Shown in pieces: positions 39,278 through 47,955 of a stretch of DNA of 57,335 nucleotides (its first letter is position 1; each line of letters begins with the position of its first letter). The DNA is taken from contig JAZKBN010000023.1 in the NCBI GenBank assembly GCA_040388605.1, positions 1-57,335 on the forward strand, given 5' to 3'. The translations under genes and the position numbers were made by a program. The notes under the pieces are model-generated. The model did no database searches, was not told the origin of the DNA, and was given only the letters and a program-made list of their open reading frames with translations. This DNA comes from JAZKBN01 sp040388605. Its GTDB lineage: Bacteria; Bacteroidota; Bacteroidia; Cytophagales; Flexibacteraceae.

Positions 39278-40216
39278 TTGAAATTCAGCAAATACATAAA
39301 TTTATCATCGGTAATTGCGGGGGCATTTTTGCTTGTTATTGCAGGCATATCGGCCTGTAATACCACACCTAAAGAATTTCCGCTGCACCCGGTACACAGA
39401 ACCCAATGCGTGCTCACCAAGTACGATATTCTTGATACCAACAACAAGGTAACCAGGCATAGCGGCGCATTGCTGGAGTACGACACACTGAACCGCGTAA
39501 CAAGTTATATTGAGCTCAATACCAATGGAGATTCAGGGGCTAACTCTTTCAGCGTGGTATATGAAAACGGGTTGCGGGCCCTGCAAACCGGTTTGGGTAC
39601 TTATTCCGCCGGGGTTGTGTACACACTTGATGCGCAAAATCTTATTGAGCACTCAATAGCAGGCTCAGGACCCGATACCATAAGAACGGAATATACTTAC
39701 GACACCCTGAAAAGACTGATAACCAAGAAAATAATTAAGCCGGGTGAATCCGCTTTATTGACCCAATACTTCGGAATTGGCGGCCGCAGGCCATATAAGA
39801 AAGTACTGGCCAAGAAAAACGGGAGCACTGAAACCCATATTTTAACTTACGATATTTATCAAAACCTGCTTTCAGATAAAATACAGGACGAGAATACCCT
39901 GACAGAATATTTCGTAAGGGAATATACCTATGACGTGAGCTTCCCGGCCATTAGCCAGGTAGCTTTTATTGAAAGCGAAGACCCCAATTTTGGCAGTAAA
40001 GACAGGAATGCGAATGTAATTTCGTCGATACAGGAATATGCATTTACTTTTTGCGGGAATACATCGCCGGAACCAAGGCAATCTGTTAAAACCAATTTTC
40101 TTTGGGATCACCCAAACCAATACAATTTTCCGGATACCGTGTTTATTACAACATTCGACCCATGCACCCAATTGCCAAGCTATACCAAGGCAGCACTGCA
40201 GTTCAGCTGTAAGTAA
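39278..40216 (+). CDS. Hypothetical lipoprotein with YD-like repeats (paralogue 2), TTG start
   Basis: The 312-residue product has a lipoprotein signal ending GISAC. It shares with its upstream neighbour the Tyr-Asp strand pattern (LEYDTLNRVTSYIEL, TEYTYDTLKRLITKK) and a C-terminal NFGSKDRNANVISSI with a following Cys. No ATG exists before the signal peptide: the first usable codon is TTG at 39278, with an in-frame ATT at 39269 that would give a Lys-rich start. A beta-rich surface or periplasmic protein is likely; the function is unknown. Confidence 0.72.
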   Translation: MKFSKYINLSSVIAGAFLLVIAGISACNTTPKEFPLHPVHRTQCVLTKYDILDTNNKVTRHSGALLEYDTLNRVTSYIELNTNGDSGANSFSVVYENGLRALQTGLGTYSAGVVYTLDAQNLIEHSIAGSGPDTIRTEYTYDTLKRLITKKIIKPGESALLTQYFGIGGRRPYKKVLAKKNGSTETHILTYDIYQNLLSDKIQDENTLTEYFVREYTYDVSFPAISQVAFIESEDPNFGSKDRNANVISSIQEYAFTFCGNTSPEPRQSVKTNFLWDHPNQYNFPDTVFITTFDPCTQLPSYTKAALQFSCK

Positions 40217-40346
40217 AATACGCTGCTGTTATTTTTTCAAAGGTCGACAGCTCATGTTTTTTAGGCAGACTTATTTGTCATATCAGTTTTTAAAGAATAT
40301 AAACAGCCTTTTAGTGCCGCAGGCTTTTATTGCGGTGAATATTTAA

Positions 40347-40354
40347 TATTTTTG
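40347..40354 (+). promoter_or_regulatory. -7 element upstream of the 40444 lipoprotein gene
   Basis: TATTTTTG matches TAnnTTTG exactly and lies about 90 nt upstream of the ATG. The nearest TTG is only 14 nt upstream, so the -33 box is unclear. Confidence 0.4.
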
Positions 40355-40443
40355 AATCGGCAGAAATTTAGTGGCCTATAAGATCGCTGACTTTTGACTG
40401 CGTGGCTTTGTCAAAGCCGCAATTATTATAAAGAGCCCTAAAG

Positions 40444-40983
40444 ATGAATTTTAGAATTTTAACTGCCCTGTTTGGGGTTTTGCTGCTTTTTAATTCCTGC
40501 ACATCAATATCGGAAGATATTGGTCCGCTTGCGCGGCTTACCAAGCCTGCCGACGGAAAAGAACCATTAGAAGGGTGCTGGTACATAACCGGGTTTTCTA
40601 ATTTCAACTGTCCGAGCTGCCAATACAGCTCCGATAATGCACTTATAAAATCAGGCGACATTACTGAACAGCTATGCTTCACCAAAGTAACCAATACCGG
40701 TAAATACAACTGCATAACAACAGGTATGTACAGAAATGCCGAGGACTGCAGCGCCCTTTATGAATGGCAGGTTGAAAACCCCTGCTACCTGACCGGCACC
40801 GACCTGATGTATTACCAAAACGATGTACAATCTATATCATCAAGCGGATCAAGGTACAGGTATGGCTGCAATTGGGATAACGTGGTGCACATTGCAATCA
40901 AAGGCGATACCATGACTGAAGACAGGTACAGCGCAACCTGCGCCAACACCATTTCTTACACGCTTAAATATGTGCGCAGATAG
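40444..40983 (+). CDS. Cysteine-rich hypothetical lipoprotein
   Basis: The 179-residue product has a short signal with lipobox FNSC. The mature part holds about ten further Cys, including CPSC near residue 60 and pairs around CITTG, DCSAL, NPCYL, YGCNW and ATCAN, suggesting several disulphides in the periplasm or on the surface. No family is recognised. Its stop codon TAG shares one base with the GTG start of the next gene, implying translational coupling to the barrel protein. Confidence 0.75.
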   Translation: MNFRILTALFGVLLLFNSCTSISEDIGPLARLTKPADGKEPLEGCWYITGFSNFNCPSCQYSSDNALIKSGDITEQLCFTKVTNTGKYNCITTGMYRNAEDCSALYEWQVENPCYLTGTDLMYYQNDVQSISSSGSRYRYGCNWDNVVHIAIKGDTMTEDRYSATCANTISYTLKYVRR

Positions 40984-42266
40984 TGAAGAAATACCTGTTG
41001 CTTTTTATATGCATTATCAGCTTCTGTATTAATGGGCAGTCGCAGCTCCTGAAAGATGTTAATTTTTATATTGCGCCAAACATGCAGGCAGGCACGGTTC
41101 TTAACCCCGTTGTTCAACAGAATCTAACAGGCCAAAAGCTTAGCACCAATGCCGACAATGATTATGCCTTCGGTTTGAAAACAGGGGTACGAATTAAGAA
41201 TCTAAGCATTGACCTTGGCTTAGACCAAAATATCCGCCAAATTCAATTTACAGATAATCTAAGTTTTGCAAGCCATAAATTTGAACCCTTAGAGATTAGA
41301 ATAAACAACCAATACTTTCGCTATAACGGGGGCATTGAATATGCATTTGGCAAGCGTGACCACTTTTTTACCGTAAGAACCGGGTTTAACAGGAACATTT
41401 TAACTACCAAAGAACGAACAAAAACAACTGCCCAAGACAGCGCTTCGGCAGCTGTAAGCTTTAGAAACACCGTTAACAGCACTTATTCACTGATACCGGA
41501 AATTGGTTATGAATACACTCCGGAAGCTCAAAAGTGGAGTTTTGGGATAGGCGTTTTTTACACCGCTGAGCACAAAAACGCTTCTGACATTTATAAAGTC
41601 TGGCAAACAGAATCTAATAATACCGGCAGCTATACAGCATCCTGGAACGGGGAACAGGTAACATCTCAAACCTTTTCCACAAAGAACCTGCTTCTCGGCC
41701 TGAGCTTTAAATTCAAATGGTATTTTGCCGGTTTCAATTTCGAAGACCTGGCAATACAAAAAAAGAAAGCAGAACCTAAGCCCCTGCCTAATCCCAAAAA
41801 AGACTTATTCCCACCAGAGCAAACCGAGGAAGTTAAGCGCGAAGAAGCCCGCAGGCGGGACGAAAAAGCTGCTGCCAAAAATGCCAAAACCATTCAGAAA
41901 GATACCCGCAAAATATGCTTCAGCGGCCGTGCCGTTCACGTGGCTTACAAGGCTTATGTGAAGAACAAGCACCTGAAGATTCGCCTCTTCGATAATGAAC
42001 ATGAAGATGGTGACATAACATCGGTATGCTATAACAACCAACTGATTGTTAAGGAACTAAAGCTGACAAAAGCGGGAACAGAATATTATATAGATGTTAC
42101 GCCCGGCACTTCTAACATGCTTCTGTCTTTTGCGCATAACCTGGGATCTGAATTCCTGAATACGCTGAGTATCGAAATTTTCGATGGCAGCAGCAACCCC
42201 CTGTTCTTTAATCTTACATCTGACAAGAAGAAATGCGCAAGCCTTGAGATTGTTTATACTCCTTAA
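40983..42266 (+). CDS. Outer-membrane-barrel-like protein with charged linker and C-terminal DN-DGD domain
   Basis: The 427-residue product starts at GTG 40983, giving a signal peptide MKKYLLLFICIISFCINGQS. Residues about 20-255 alternate in a pattern like an outer-membrane beta-barrel. Residues about 258-310 form a Lys/Pro then Glu/Lys/Arg/Ala-rich linker, probably helical. Residues about 312-427 form a beta-rich domain with KIRLFDNEHEDGDITSVCYNN, similar to a LYDNxxxDGDTxSVxxNG-type domain I associate with secreted Bacteroidota proteins. The combination is unusual. Coupling with the Cys-rich lipoprotein suggests a two-component surface assembly (inference). Confidence 0.7.
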   Translation: MKKYLLLFICIISFCINGQSQLLKDVNFYIAPNMQAGTVLNPVVQQNLTGQKLSTNADNDYAFGLKTGVRIKNLSIDLGLDQNIRQIQFTDNLSFASHKFEPLEIRINNQYFRYNGGIEYAFGKRDHFFTVRTGFNRNILTTKERTKTTAQDSASAAVSFRNTVNSTYSLIPEIGYEYTPEAQKWSFGIGVFYTAEHKNASDIYKVWQTESNNTGSYTASWNGEQVTSQTFSTKNLLLGLSFKFKWYFAGFNFEDLAIQKKKAEPKPLPNPKKDLFPPEQTEEVKREEARRRDEKAAAKNAKTIQKDTRKICFSGRAVHVAYKAYVKNKHLKIRLFDNEHEDGDITSVCYNNQLIVKELKLTKAGTEYYIDVTPGTSNMLLSFAHNLGSEFLNTLSIEIFDGSSNPLFFNLTSDKKKCASLEIVYTP

Positions 42267-42365
42267 ACAGGCCGTAGCAACTGCAATTCAAAATAAAGGT
42301 CCGGATATTGCTGTGCTCACATGCTGTTGAAAGCCATTCCCAAAAACAATTAATAAACGCACACC

Positions 42366-43115
42366 ATGCCAAAATTAAAAAACACCGATACCACCGCCCC
42401 CAAAAGCGCCGATAAAGATAAAATAAAAGAAAAAACTGCCGAGCTGGTTGCCGAGCTCGGTGAGCTGCAGGAGCTGCTGTATGCAGAAAATAAGCATGCC
42501 GTACTCATAGTATTGCAGGGCATGGATGCCAGCGGGAAAGACAGCACGGTAAAAAGCGTATTCGAAGCAGTTAACCCCATGGGATGCCAGGTAAAAAGCT
42601 TTAAAAAACCAACAGAGGAAGAATACAGCCATGATTTCCTGTGGAGAATACATAGGAACCTGCCTCCTAAAGGCATGATACAGATTTTTAACCGCAGCCA
42701 GTACGAAGATTTCCTTGTGCCTTATGCCCATGATTTGCTCGACAAGAAACCCCTTATGAGCAGGCTTGATCACATCAATAATTTCGAGGAAATGCTGCAT
42801 GATGCAGGAACCATTATCCTGAAATTTTTCCTGCATATTTCTAAGGAAGAGCAGGAACAACGTTTTAAGGAAAGATTAGATACACCTTCGAAAAACTGGA
42901 AGTACAAAGCTGCCGACCTCGACGAAAGAAAGCTTTGGGACAAATACGCAGATGCTTATGAAACCATTTTCGATAAATGCAGCCCCGGGCACAGCCCCTG
43001 GCTTACCGTGCCTGCAGATAACAAATGGTATCGGAATTATATAATATCGGAAGCAATTGTTGAGAGGCTCAGGGATCTGAAAATGAAGTACCCGAAGAAT
43101 ACAGGGGCGGAGTAG
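42366..43115 (+). CDS. ppk2: Polyphosphate kinase 2 family protein
   Basis: PPK2 enzymes transfer phosphate between inorganic polyphosphate and nucleotides. The 249-residue product has the Walker A segment LQGMDASGKDS, the Walker B-like motif FNRSQYED, the lid region around EEQEQRFKERLDTPSKNWKY, and the C-terminal PWLTVPADNKWYRNY. These define a single-domain PPK2. Whether it prefers NDP or NMP cannot be told by eye. It ends at a bidirectional terminator shared with the convergent gene. Confidence 0.93.
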   Translation: MPKLKNTDTTAPKSADKDKIKEKTAELVAELGELQELLYAENKHAVLIVLQGMDASGKDSTVKSVFEAVNPMGCQVKSFKKPTEEEYSHDFLWRIHRNLPPKGMIQIFNRSQYEDFLVPYAHDLLDKKPLMSRLDHINNFEEMLHDAGTIILKFFLHISKEEQEQRFKERLDTPSKNWKYKAADLDERKLWDKYADAYETIFDKCSPGHSPWLTVPADNKWYRNYIISEAIVERLRDLKMKYPKNTGAE

Positions 43116-43150
43116 ATTATATTTGGGCTCTCTGAACCCATATAAAAAAC

Positions 43151-43191
43151 AAACCCGGAATCCCTTAAATTGGTGCATTCCGGGTTTGTTT
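43151..43191. terminator. Bidirectional terminator between convergent genes
   Basis: An 11-bp perfect stem (43151-43161 with 43177-43187), 15-nt loop, has T-rich flanks on both strands, so it can end ppk2 and the 43219 gene. Confidence 0.85.
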
Positions 43192-43218
43192 TAAAATTTG
43201 ATAATCTACTGATAAGTC

Positions 43219-44853
43219 CTACTTCAGCTTATCATAAGTAATAACTGCGAATGTGCGGTCGGGGGCCAGGAGGCGGTAGGTTTCGCGGTAGGTATCGGGT
43301 TTTGTGTCGAAATACTCGTGGTTGAGGCCGCGTTTTAAATGGGGGCGGTAGCTGTAATGGCTGTCCCAGAAAATAAGGGAGCCGGCTTTAGCCTTTGTCA
43401 TTTGGGCATCGTCTGATATTTCTATGGGCGGAATGGCAAAGTCGTAAGAAGACCTGCCCAGCCAGAAATAGAACATGCTGTGGTTTACATACAGCTGCCT
43501 CTTGCTGAAAGCCTCTTCATTAGCCAAATAATAGTTGGCCATCTCTTTACAGGTGCGATCTTCCTCAGCCATTTTTTTAGGCCTGATATTCAGCAAGCCG
43601 AAAAACAGTACAATTACCCCGAAAGCCGCTGTAAGCGTGCGGTAATTCATAGGTATATAAAGGGCTATTAACGTTATAAGCACACCCAGGGTTGGCTTGG
43701 TATCTGTTTCCTCGGTAAGTATAACGTAGTTGTGCTTATAGTTCATATAAGTGGCAACAATAACGAGTAAAGGAATCATAACGAGGAGCAGGGCCCATTT
43801 TTTATCAAGGGCCTTAAATTCATCGAAGGCAGCTGCGGCAGCAATGCTCACAAAAGGAGCTATTACGAGCATGTAGCGCAGGTTTCCGCCGGTGCTGGGG
43901 CCAATGTGCACCTCCTGCCATTGAAACAGGCTGTTAAGCAGCAAATAGGCAATGGCGGGCACTACAATCAGTAAATCAGGCAGGCGTTTATTGAAGGCCG
44001 CGGAAAATAGGTTGGCAATAAACAATGCCACCGCAACCGGCCCGAAAACAACTATGCTTGTCTGGAAATAATGTGCAAAGCCCTGGCGCGGATAAGCTTC
44101 CTTAATATCGGCAGAGCTGTTGAAAACCTGGTTGTAGAGCCATATAGGGTCGCCGGTGGCAGACCAGCCCCAAACATTTTGAAGCAGCGGGAATATAGCC
44201 AATGACAAAGCGGGCAGCCATGATTTTAAGCCCAATAAATACAGGCCGTACATGCCTGCAATGGGTATAAATTCCTGCCGCATGGTACATATATAGCTGA
44301 TGCATAAAGCTGCAAAAAAGCGCTTCCGGCTCGTATGCAGGAACAATGCCAGTGAAATAAGGAACGCTGTAGGAATTTCGCTGTAATTGCGGAAGGCCAG
44401 CATGAACCAAAAAGGTTGAAGGGCCAAAATAACGAAAGCAATCAGCGGGTTGCTTACACCCCTTTTTTCGGCAGCCCTGTATGTGAAATAACAGGTAAAT
44501 GCTGAAAACAAGCAGTTTACAAGGGTTACTGTATTGCGGCCGCCCAGAACGGGAAGAGCATAAAGTACTTTATAGCCGGGCTTAGCCCAGTTGCTGAGCG
44601 CAATATTGGGGTTATGCCAAAAACTGAGCATGCTCACGAAATGCGCAGCTTCATCCTGCTGGTAAAGGCCTGCAGAGCTGAAAGAAAAAATAAAATAAGC
44701 CGCCGCAAACAGCAAGGTAAGAATGAGCAGGCTTCGCGGTGAAAGCAGAACAGGCTTATTCGATTGGGAATCGGGGTAAAGAGATACGGCAGGGGCCTCG
44801 GTAATACGGGCGCTTGCCATTGGCCTTACAGGCACAACAGGTTTCTTAGCCAT
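43219..44853 (-). CDS. GT-C-like multipass membrane glycosyltransferase, hypothetical
   Basis: The 544-residue product has a Pro-rich cytoplasmic start, about ten to twelve membrane spans and a soluble C-terminal domain of about 120 residues. After the first span lies LYQQDEAAHF, which matches the position and style of the catalytic Asp/Glu loop of GT-C enzymes (ArnT/PMT-like) using lipid-linked sugars. A second marker is RNYSEIPTAF. The donor and acceptor are unknown. A hairpin precedes the start codon at 44864-44888. Confidence 0.7.
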   Translation of the reverse strand: MAKKPVVPVRPMASARITEAPAVSLYPDSQSNKPVLLSPRSLLILTLLFAAAYFIFSFSSAGLYQQDEAAHFVSMLSFWHNPNIALSNWAKPGYKVLYALPVLGGRNTVTLVNCLFSAFTCYFTYRAAEKRGVSNPLIAFVILALQPFWFMLAFRNYSEIPTAFLISLALFLHTSRKRFFAALCISYICTMRQEFIPIAGMYGLYLLGLKSWLPALSLAIFPLLQNVWGWSATGDPIWLYNQVFNSSADIKEAYPRQGFAHYFQTSIVVFGPVAVALFIANLFSAAFNKRLPDLLIVVPAIAYLLLNSLFQWQEVHIGPSTGGNLRYMLVIAPFVSIAAAAAFDEFKALDKKWALLLVMIPLLVIVATYMNYKHNYVILTEETDTKPTLGVLITLIALYIPMNYRTLTAAFGVIVLFFGLLNIRPKKMAEEDRTCKEMANYYLANEEAFSKRQLYVNHSMFYFWLGRSSYDFAIPPIEISDDAQMTKAKAGSLIFWDSHYSYRPHLKRGLNHEYFDTKPDTYRETYRLLAPDRTFAVITYDKLK

Positions 44854-44863
44854 TCATTTAAAA

Positions 44864-44888
44864 GGAGATGCCGATTTAAGGCATCTCC
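44864..44888 (-). promoter_or_regulatory. Hairpin in the leader of the 43219-44853 gene
   Basis: A 9-bp perfect stem (44864-44872 with 44880-44888), 7-nt loop, is followed on the minus strand by TTTT and then the ATG 10 nt away. It resembles a terminator or attenuator placed directly before a start codon. Confidence 0.6.
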
Positions 44889-44942
44889 CGGTATTTTGGT
44901 TTTTAATATGCTGACGCAATACCAGATTGTGGTACCGGTCTT

Positions 44943-44974
44943 TAAAAAGGCATACACCGATTAAGCGTATGCCT
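44943..44974 (-). terminator. Terminator of rny
   Basis: An 8-bp stem (44948-44955 with 44967-44974) with an 11-nt loop is followed on the minus strand by T5. It lies about 48 nt past the rny stop. Confidence 0.8.
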
Positions 44975-45021
44975 GTACTTATTGCAATAATATGAGCAGG
45001 TGCACCCTGCGCTGATTCTTT

Positions 45022-46632
45022 TTACTTGGCATAGCTTACCGAACGCATTTCGCGTATAACGGTAACTTTTACCTGGCCAGGGTATTGCATTTCGCTTTCA
45101 ATACGCTGGCTGATGTTGAAAGACATGGCAGAGCTGGTTTGGTCGTTCACCTTTTCGGCATCTACCACCACGCGGAGCTCGCGGCCGGCCTGAATGGCAT
45201 AGCATTGGGTAACGCCTTCGAAGCTGCGGGCAAGGGCCTCAAGGTCTTTCAGGCGCTTGATATAGCTTTCCATTACCTCGCGGCGGGCACCGGGGCGGCT
45301 GCCGCTGATGGCATCGCAAACCTGTATAATGGGCGATATCATGGAGGTCATTTCTATTTCATCGTGGTGGGCGCCTATGGCGTTACACACCTCGGGATGC
45401 TCTTTGTACTTCATGGCCAGCTCCATTCCCAAAATGGCGTGTGGCAGCTCGGGTTCATCGGGCACTACCTTACCAATATCGTGCAGAAGGCCGGCGCGTT
45501 TGGCAAGCTTGGCGTTCAGGCCTAATTCAGATGCCATGGTGGCGCACATGCGGGCCACTTCGCGGCTGTGGTGCAGCAGGTTTTGCCCGTAGCTTGAACG
45601 GTAGCGCATACGGCCAACCATGCGGATAAGCTCGGGGTTCAGGCCGTGGATACCTAAATCAATAGCCGTTTTTTCGCCTATTTCAATTACCTCCTCTTCA
45701 ATTTGCTTGCGTGTTTTAGCCACAACTTCCTCAATACGGGCAGGGTGAATACGTCCGTCGGCAACCAGACGGTGCAGGGAAAGCCGGGCTATTTCACGGC
45801 GAACAGGGTCAAAGCCGGAGATGATGATGGCATCGGGGGTATCATCCACAATAAACTCAACGCCTGTTGCGGCTTCAAGGCTGCGTATATTGCGGCCTTC
45901 GCGACCAATAATTTTGCCCTTTACATCGTCGCTTTCTATATGGAATACCGATACGCAGTTCTCAATTGCAGTTTCGGTAGCGGTGCGCTGAATGGTTTCA
46001 AGCACCACTTTGCGTGCCTGCTTGGTGGCCGTCATTTTAGCCTCTTCAACAATGTCTTTAATGTAGGAGCTGGCTTTCAGTGTAGCCTCGCTTTTGAGGG
46101 CCTCCATTATTTGGGTACGGGCATCTTCGGCGCTTAGGCCGGCAGTGCGCTCCAATTTTTCAACCTGTGCAAGACGCAGGCGTTCAAGCTCTTCCCTCTT
46201 AACCTTAGCGCTTTCGAGCTGGGTGCTTAAATTAGTTTTCAGGCCGTCGAGCTCTGCCTCTTTGCGGCTTACCTGCTCGGTTTGGGTGCTCAGGCGGGCT
46301 TCCTGCTGCTTAATTTTCAGCTCATTCTGCTGCAATGCGCTGTTGCGGCGAATGTGCTCTTCGTCTGATTCTGCTTTTAGCTTCAGGAAGTGCTCTTTGG
46401 CTTCGGCAGCTTTTTCGCGGCGAACGGTTTCAGCGCGGGATTCAGCATCTTTAACTTTAGATTCGGCATCGCGCACCTTGTTTTCGGCTGCTTTTAAAAT
46501 AGCTTCGGCTTTGGCAGCAGCTATAGATTCAGTATCGGCAGATTCTTTTTTGAGCAGTGATTTGGCGGCAATAAACCCGCCGCCGGCTCCGGCAACCAAG
46601 GCGCCGACGCCTATAATAAGGGACGTATCCAT
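45022..46632 (-). CDS. rny: Ribonuclease Y
   Basis: RNase Y is a membrane-anchored endoribonuclease that starts mRNA decay. The 536-residue product has an N-terminal membrane span (about residues 4-24), a coiled coil (about 30-195), a KH domain with GKIIGREGRNIRSLE, and an HD domain with GLLHDIGKV and GAHHDEIE. The C-terminus VIREMRSVSYAK is typical. ATG 46632 yields the expected short extracellular tip. It lies downstream of zapA, with the candidate 6S RNA between. Confidence 0.96.
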   Translation of the reverse strand: MDTSLIIGVGALVAGAGGGFIAAKSLLKKESADTESIAAAKAEAILKAAENKVRDAESKVKDAESRAETVRREKAAEAKEHFLKLKAESDEEHIRRNSALQQNELKIKQQEARLSTQTEQVSRKEAELDGLKTNLSTQLESAKVKREELERLRLAQVEKLERTAGLSAEDARTQIMEALKSEATLKASSYIKDIVEEAKMTATKQARKVVLETIQRTATETAIENCVSVFHIESDDVKGKIIGREGRNIRSLEAATGVEFIVDDTPDAIIISGFDPVRREIARLSLHRLVADGRIHPARIEEVVAKTRKQIEEEVIEIGEKTAIDLGIHGLNPELIRMVGRMRYRSSYGQNLLHHSREVARMCATMASELGLNAKLAKRAGLLHDIGKVVPDEPELPHAILGMELAMKYKEHPEVCNAIGAHHDEIEMTSMISPIIQVCDAISGSRPGARREVMESYIKRLKDLEALARSFEGVTQCYAIQAGRELRVVVDAEKVNDQTSSAMSFNISQRIESEMQYPGQVKVTVIREMRSVSYAK

Positions 46633-46989
46633 TTTAATTCCTGGGTATTATATATGTACAGGTCAACCGACAGGACGGTTTTAACTAACCCTGAAAAATG
46701 AAAAATGCAAAAGCAGGTTTCACTGCAAAGGCATAATAAAGCCTTGCGTGAATATAGTTGAACGAGTTTCCAGGTGCTGTATTTAAAGCAACACAGGCTG
46801 AAAAGATTTAGCCGAAAAGTAAATCGGCGGTGATATTGAAACGGCAAACTATAAAACCCTGCCGAAAACCGGGAAGGATTTAAAGCCGCATTAGCGGGGC
46901 GGGTAATTTAGCGGGCAAAACAGGCAGGCAGAACAGCAAAACAGGTTTGAACACAATATCCAGTATTCGGTCAGCAGCTAAGACCTGGT

Positions 46990-47145
46990 TTAAGGGTAGC
47001 ATTAGGGCTGAAACGTGTAACCATGAACCGGGTACAGGCTATGCTGTAAAATGTACCTTTGCCTAGATCATGCTTGCAGGAATTTAGGCATGGTACAATG
47101 ATAGATTACAGGCGGGTGTTTCAAACTCCCCTTTTACCCCTTGCG
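46990..47145 (-). ncRNA. ssrS: Candidate 6S RNA
   Basis: Between zapA and rny the minus strand can fold into one long rod. The closing helices pair 47139-47135 with 46998-46994, 47131-47128 with 47007-47005, and 47122-47118 with 47014-47010. A central bubble has 6 nt on one side and about 29 nt with a small hairpin on the other. The terminal arm pairs 47111-47106 with 47049-47044, 47097-47092 with 47057-47052, and 47090-47085 with 47065-47060. This closing stem / bubble / terminal arm plan is that of 6S RNA, which binds the RNA polymerase holoenzyme. A zapA neighbour is known for ssrS in Proteobacteria. Ends are approximate, and the rest of the 46633-47189 gap shows nothing else. Confidence 0.6.
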
Positions 47146-47189
47146 GCCGGAATTACAACCTTTTGCTCCGGGATTTATTATGCCTGAAA

Positions 47190-47489
47190 TCAGATCTGCG
47201 TATCCTGCAGGGTGGCATCAATGAGCTTACTGAGCTCATTTGCTCTTTCAGTGTTGGCCTTTTCGGTTTCCTTCTTATAGAATTCGGCAGTCTGCTTTTC
47301 AATCATGCAGTCGAAGGCGACAAGGGCCAGGAGATCCTGGGTTTCAGAATCGCGGAATTTTTCGCGATAAACTTTCAGTCCGTCGTTTACTGCTTTTGCT
47401 GCCTCGCGAATCATTGCCTCATCGATTTCATCGATATTGAGCGGATAATCACGATCTGCGAGCTTAATCCTGATGGAAATTAACGCCAT
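47190..47489 (-). CDS. zapA: Cell division protein ZapA
   Basis: ZapA bundles FtsZ filaments and stabilises the division ring. The 99-residue product has the N-terminal beta part ISIRIKLADRDYPLNI, then helix EAMIREAAKAVNDGLKVYREKF with QDLLALVAFDCMI, and a C-terminal coiled coil. The short upstream coiled-coil gene and downstream candidate 6S RNA form a recognisable locus. Start and length agree with the family. Confidence 0.93.
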   Translation of the reverse strand: MALISIRIKLADRDYPLNIDEIDEAMIREAAKAVNDGLKVYREKFRDSETQDLLALVAFDCMIEKQTAEFYKKETEKANTERANELSKLIDATLQDTQI

Positions 47490-47514
47490 ATGCTGTTGCC
47501 GCTTCGCCTTTTAA

Positions 47515-47832
47515 TTATTCGTTCAGGTAGGCTATGCATTTCTCAATTTCCCTGATAAACTCATCAATACGTTGGCGAACAGCCTCGGCACCCTGAGCAT
47601 CCATGGCAATTGACCCTACAATACTATCTAATTTCCCTTGATTCTGAAAATTTTTTATCGTTTCGCGCTGTTTCTCAATAGTAATGCGCAAAGTCTTCTT
47701 GTCTTCCCGCAACTTTTCCAACGCTTCCCTGGCATCACTAAGTTCCAGGAACAATCTGCGGTGTTCGTGGAGCATGCCCGTTAGCTTATGCTCCAATAAA
47801 TCAAAGCCCTGCGCCCCTTTGTTTATTTCCAT
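47515..47832 (-). CDS. Coiled-coil protein upstream of zapA (ZapB-like position)
   Basis: The 105-residue product is mostly a coiled coil (about residues 8-66) followed by a helical tail containing VRQRIDEFIREIEKCIAYLNE. It lies 25 nt upstream of zapA on the same strand and is probably co-transcribed. The layout resembles the small coiled-coil genes next to zapA in many bacteria. A role in division-ring assembly is inferred from position only. Confidence 0.8.
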   Translation of the reverse strand: MEINKGAQGFDLLEHKLTGMLHEHRRLFLELSDAREALEKLREDKKTLRITIEKQRETIKNFQNQGKLDSIVGSIAMDAQGAEAVRQRIDEFIREIEKCIAYLNE

Positions 47833-47925
47833 GCTTGAAGGTACGGCTTTTTTTTAAACACAAAACAAAAGCGGTATTATTTTGGAAAATTGCAGCATAA
47901 ATAATGTATATGAAATAAATTTACG

Positions 47926-47933
47926 TACCTTTG
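47926..47933 (+). promoter_or_regulatory. -7 element of the rpmH promoter
   Basis: TACCTTTG is an exact TAnnTTTG match about 23 nt upstream of the rpmH ATG. The upstream region is AT-rich without a clear TTG at the usual distance. Confidence 0.6.
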
Positions 47934-47955
47934 CAGTCCTGAAAAAATACCTACG

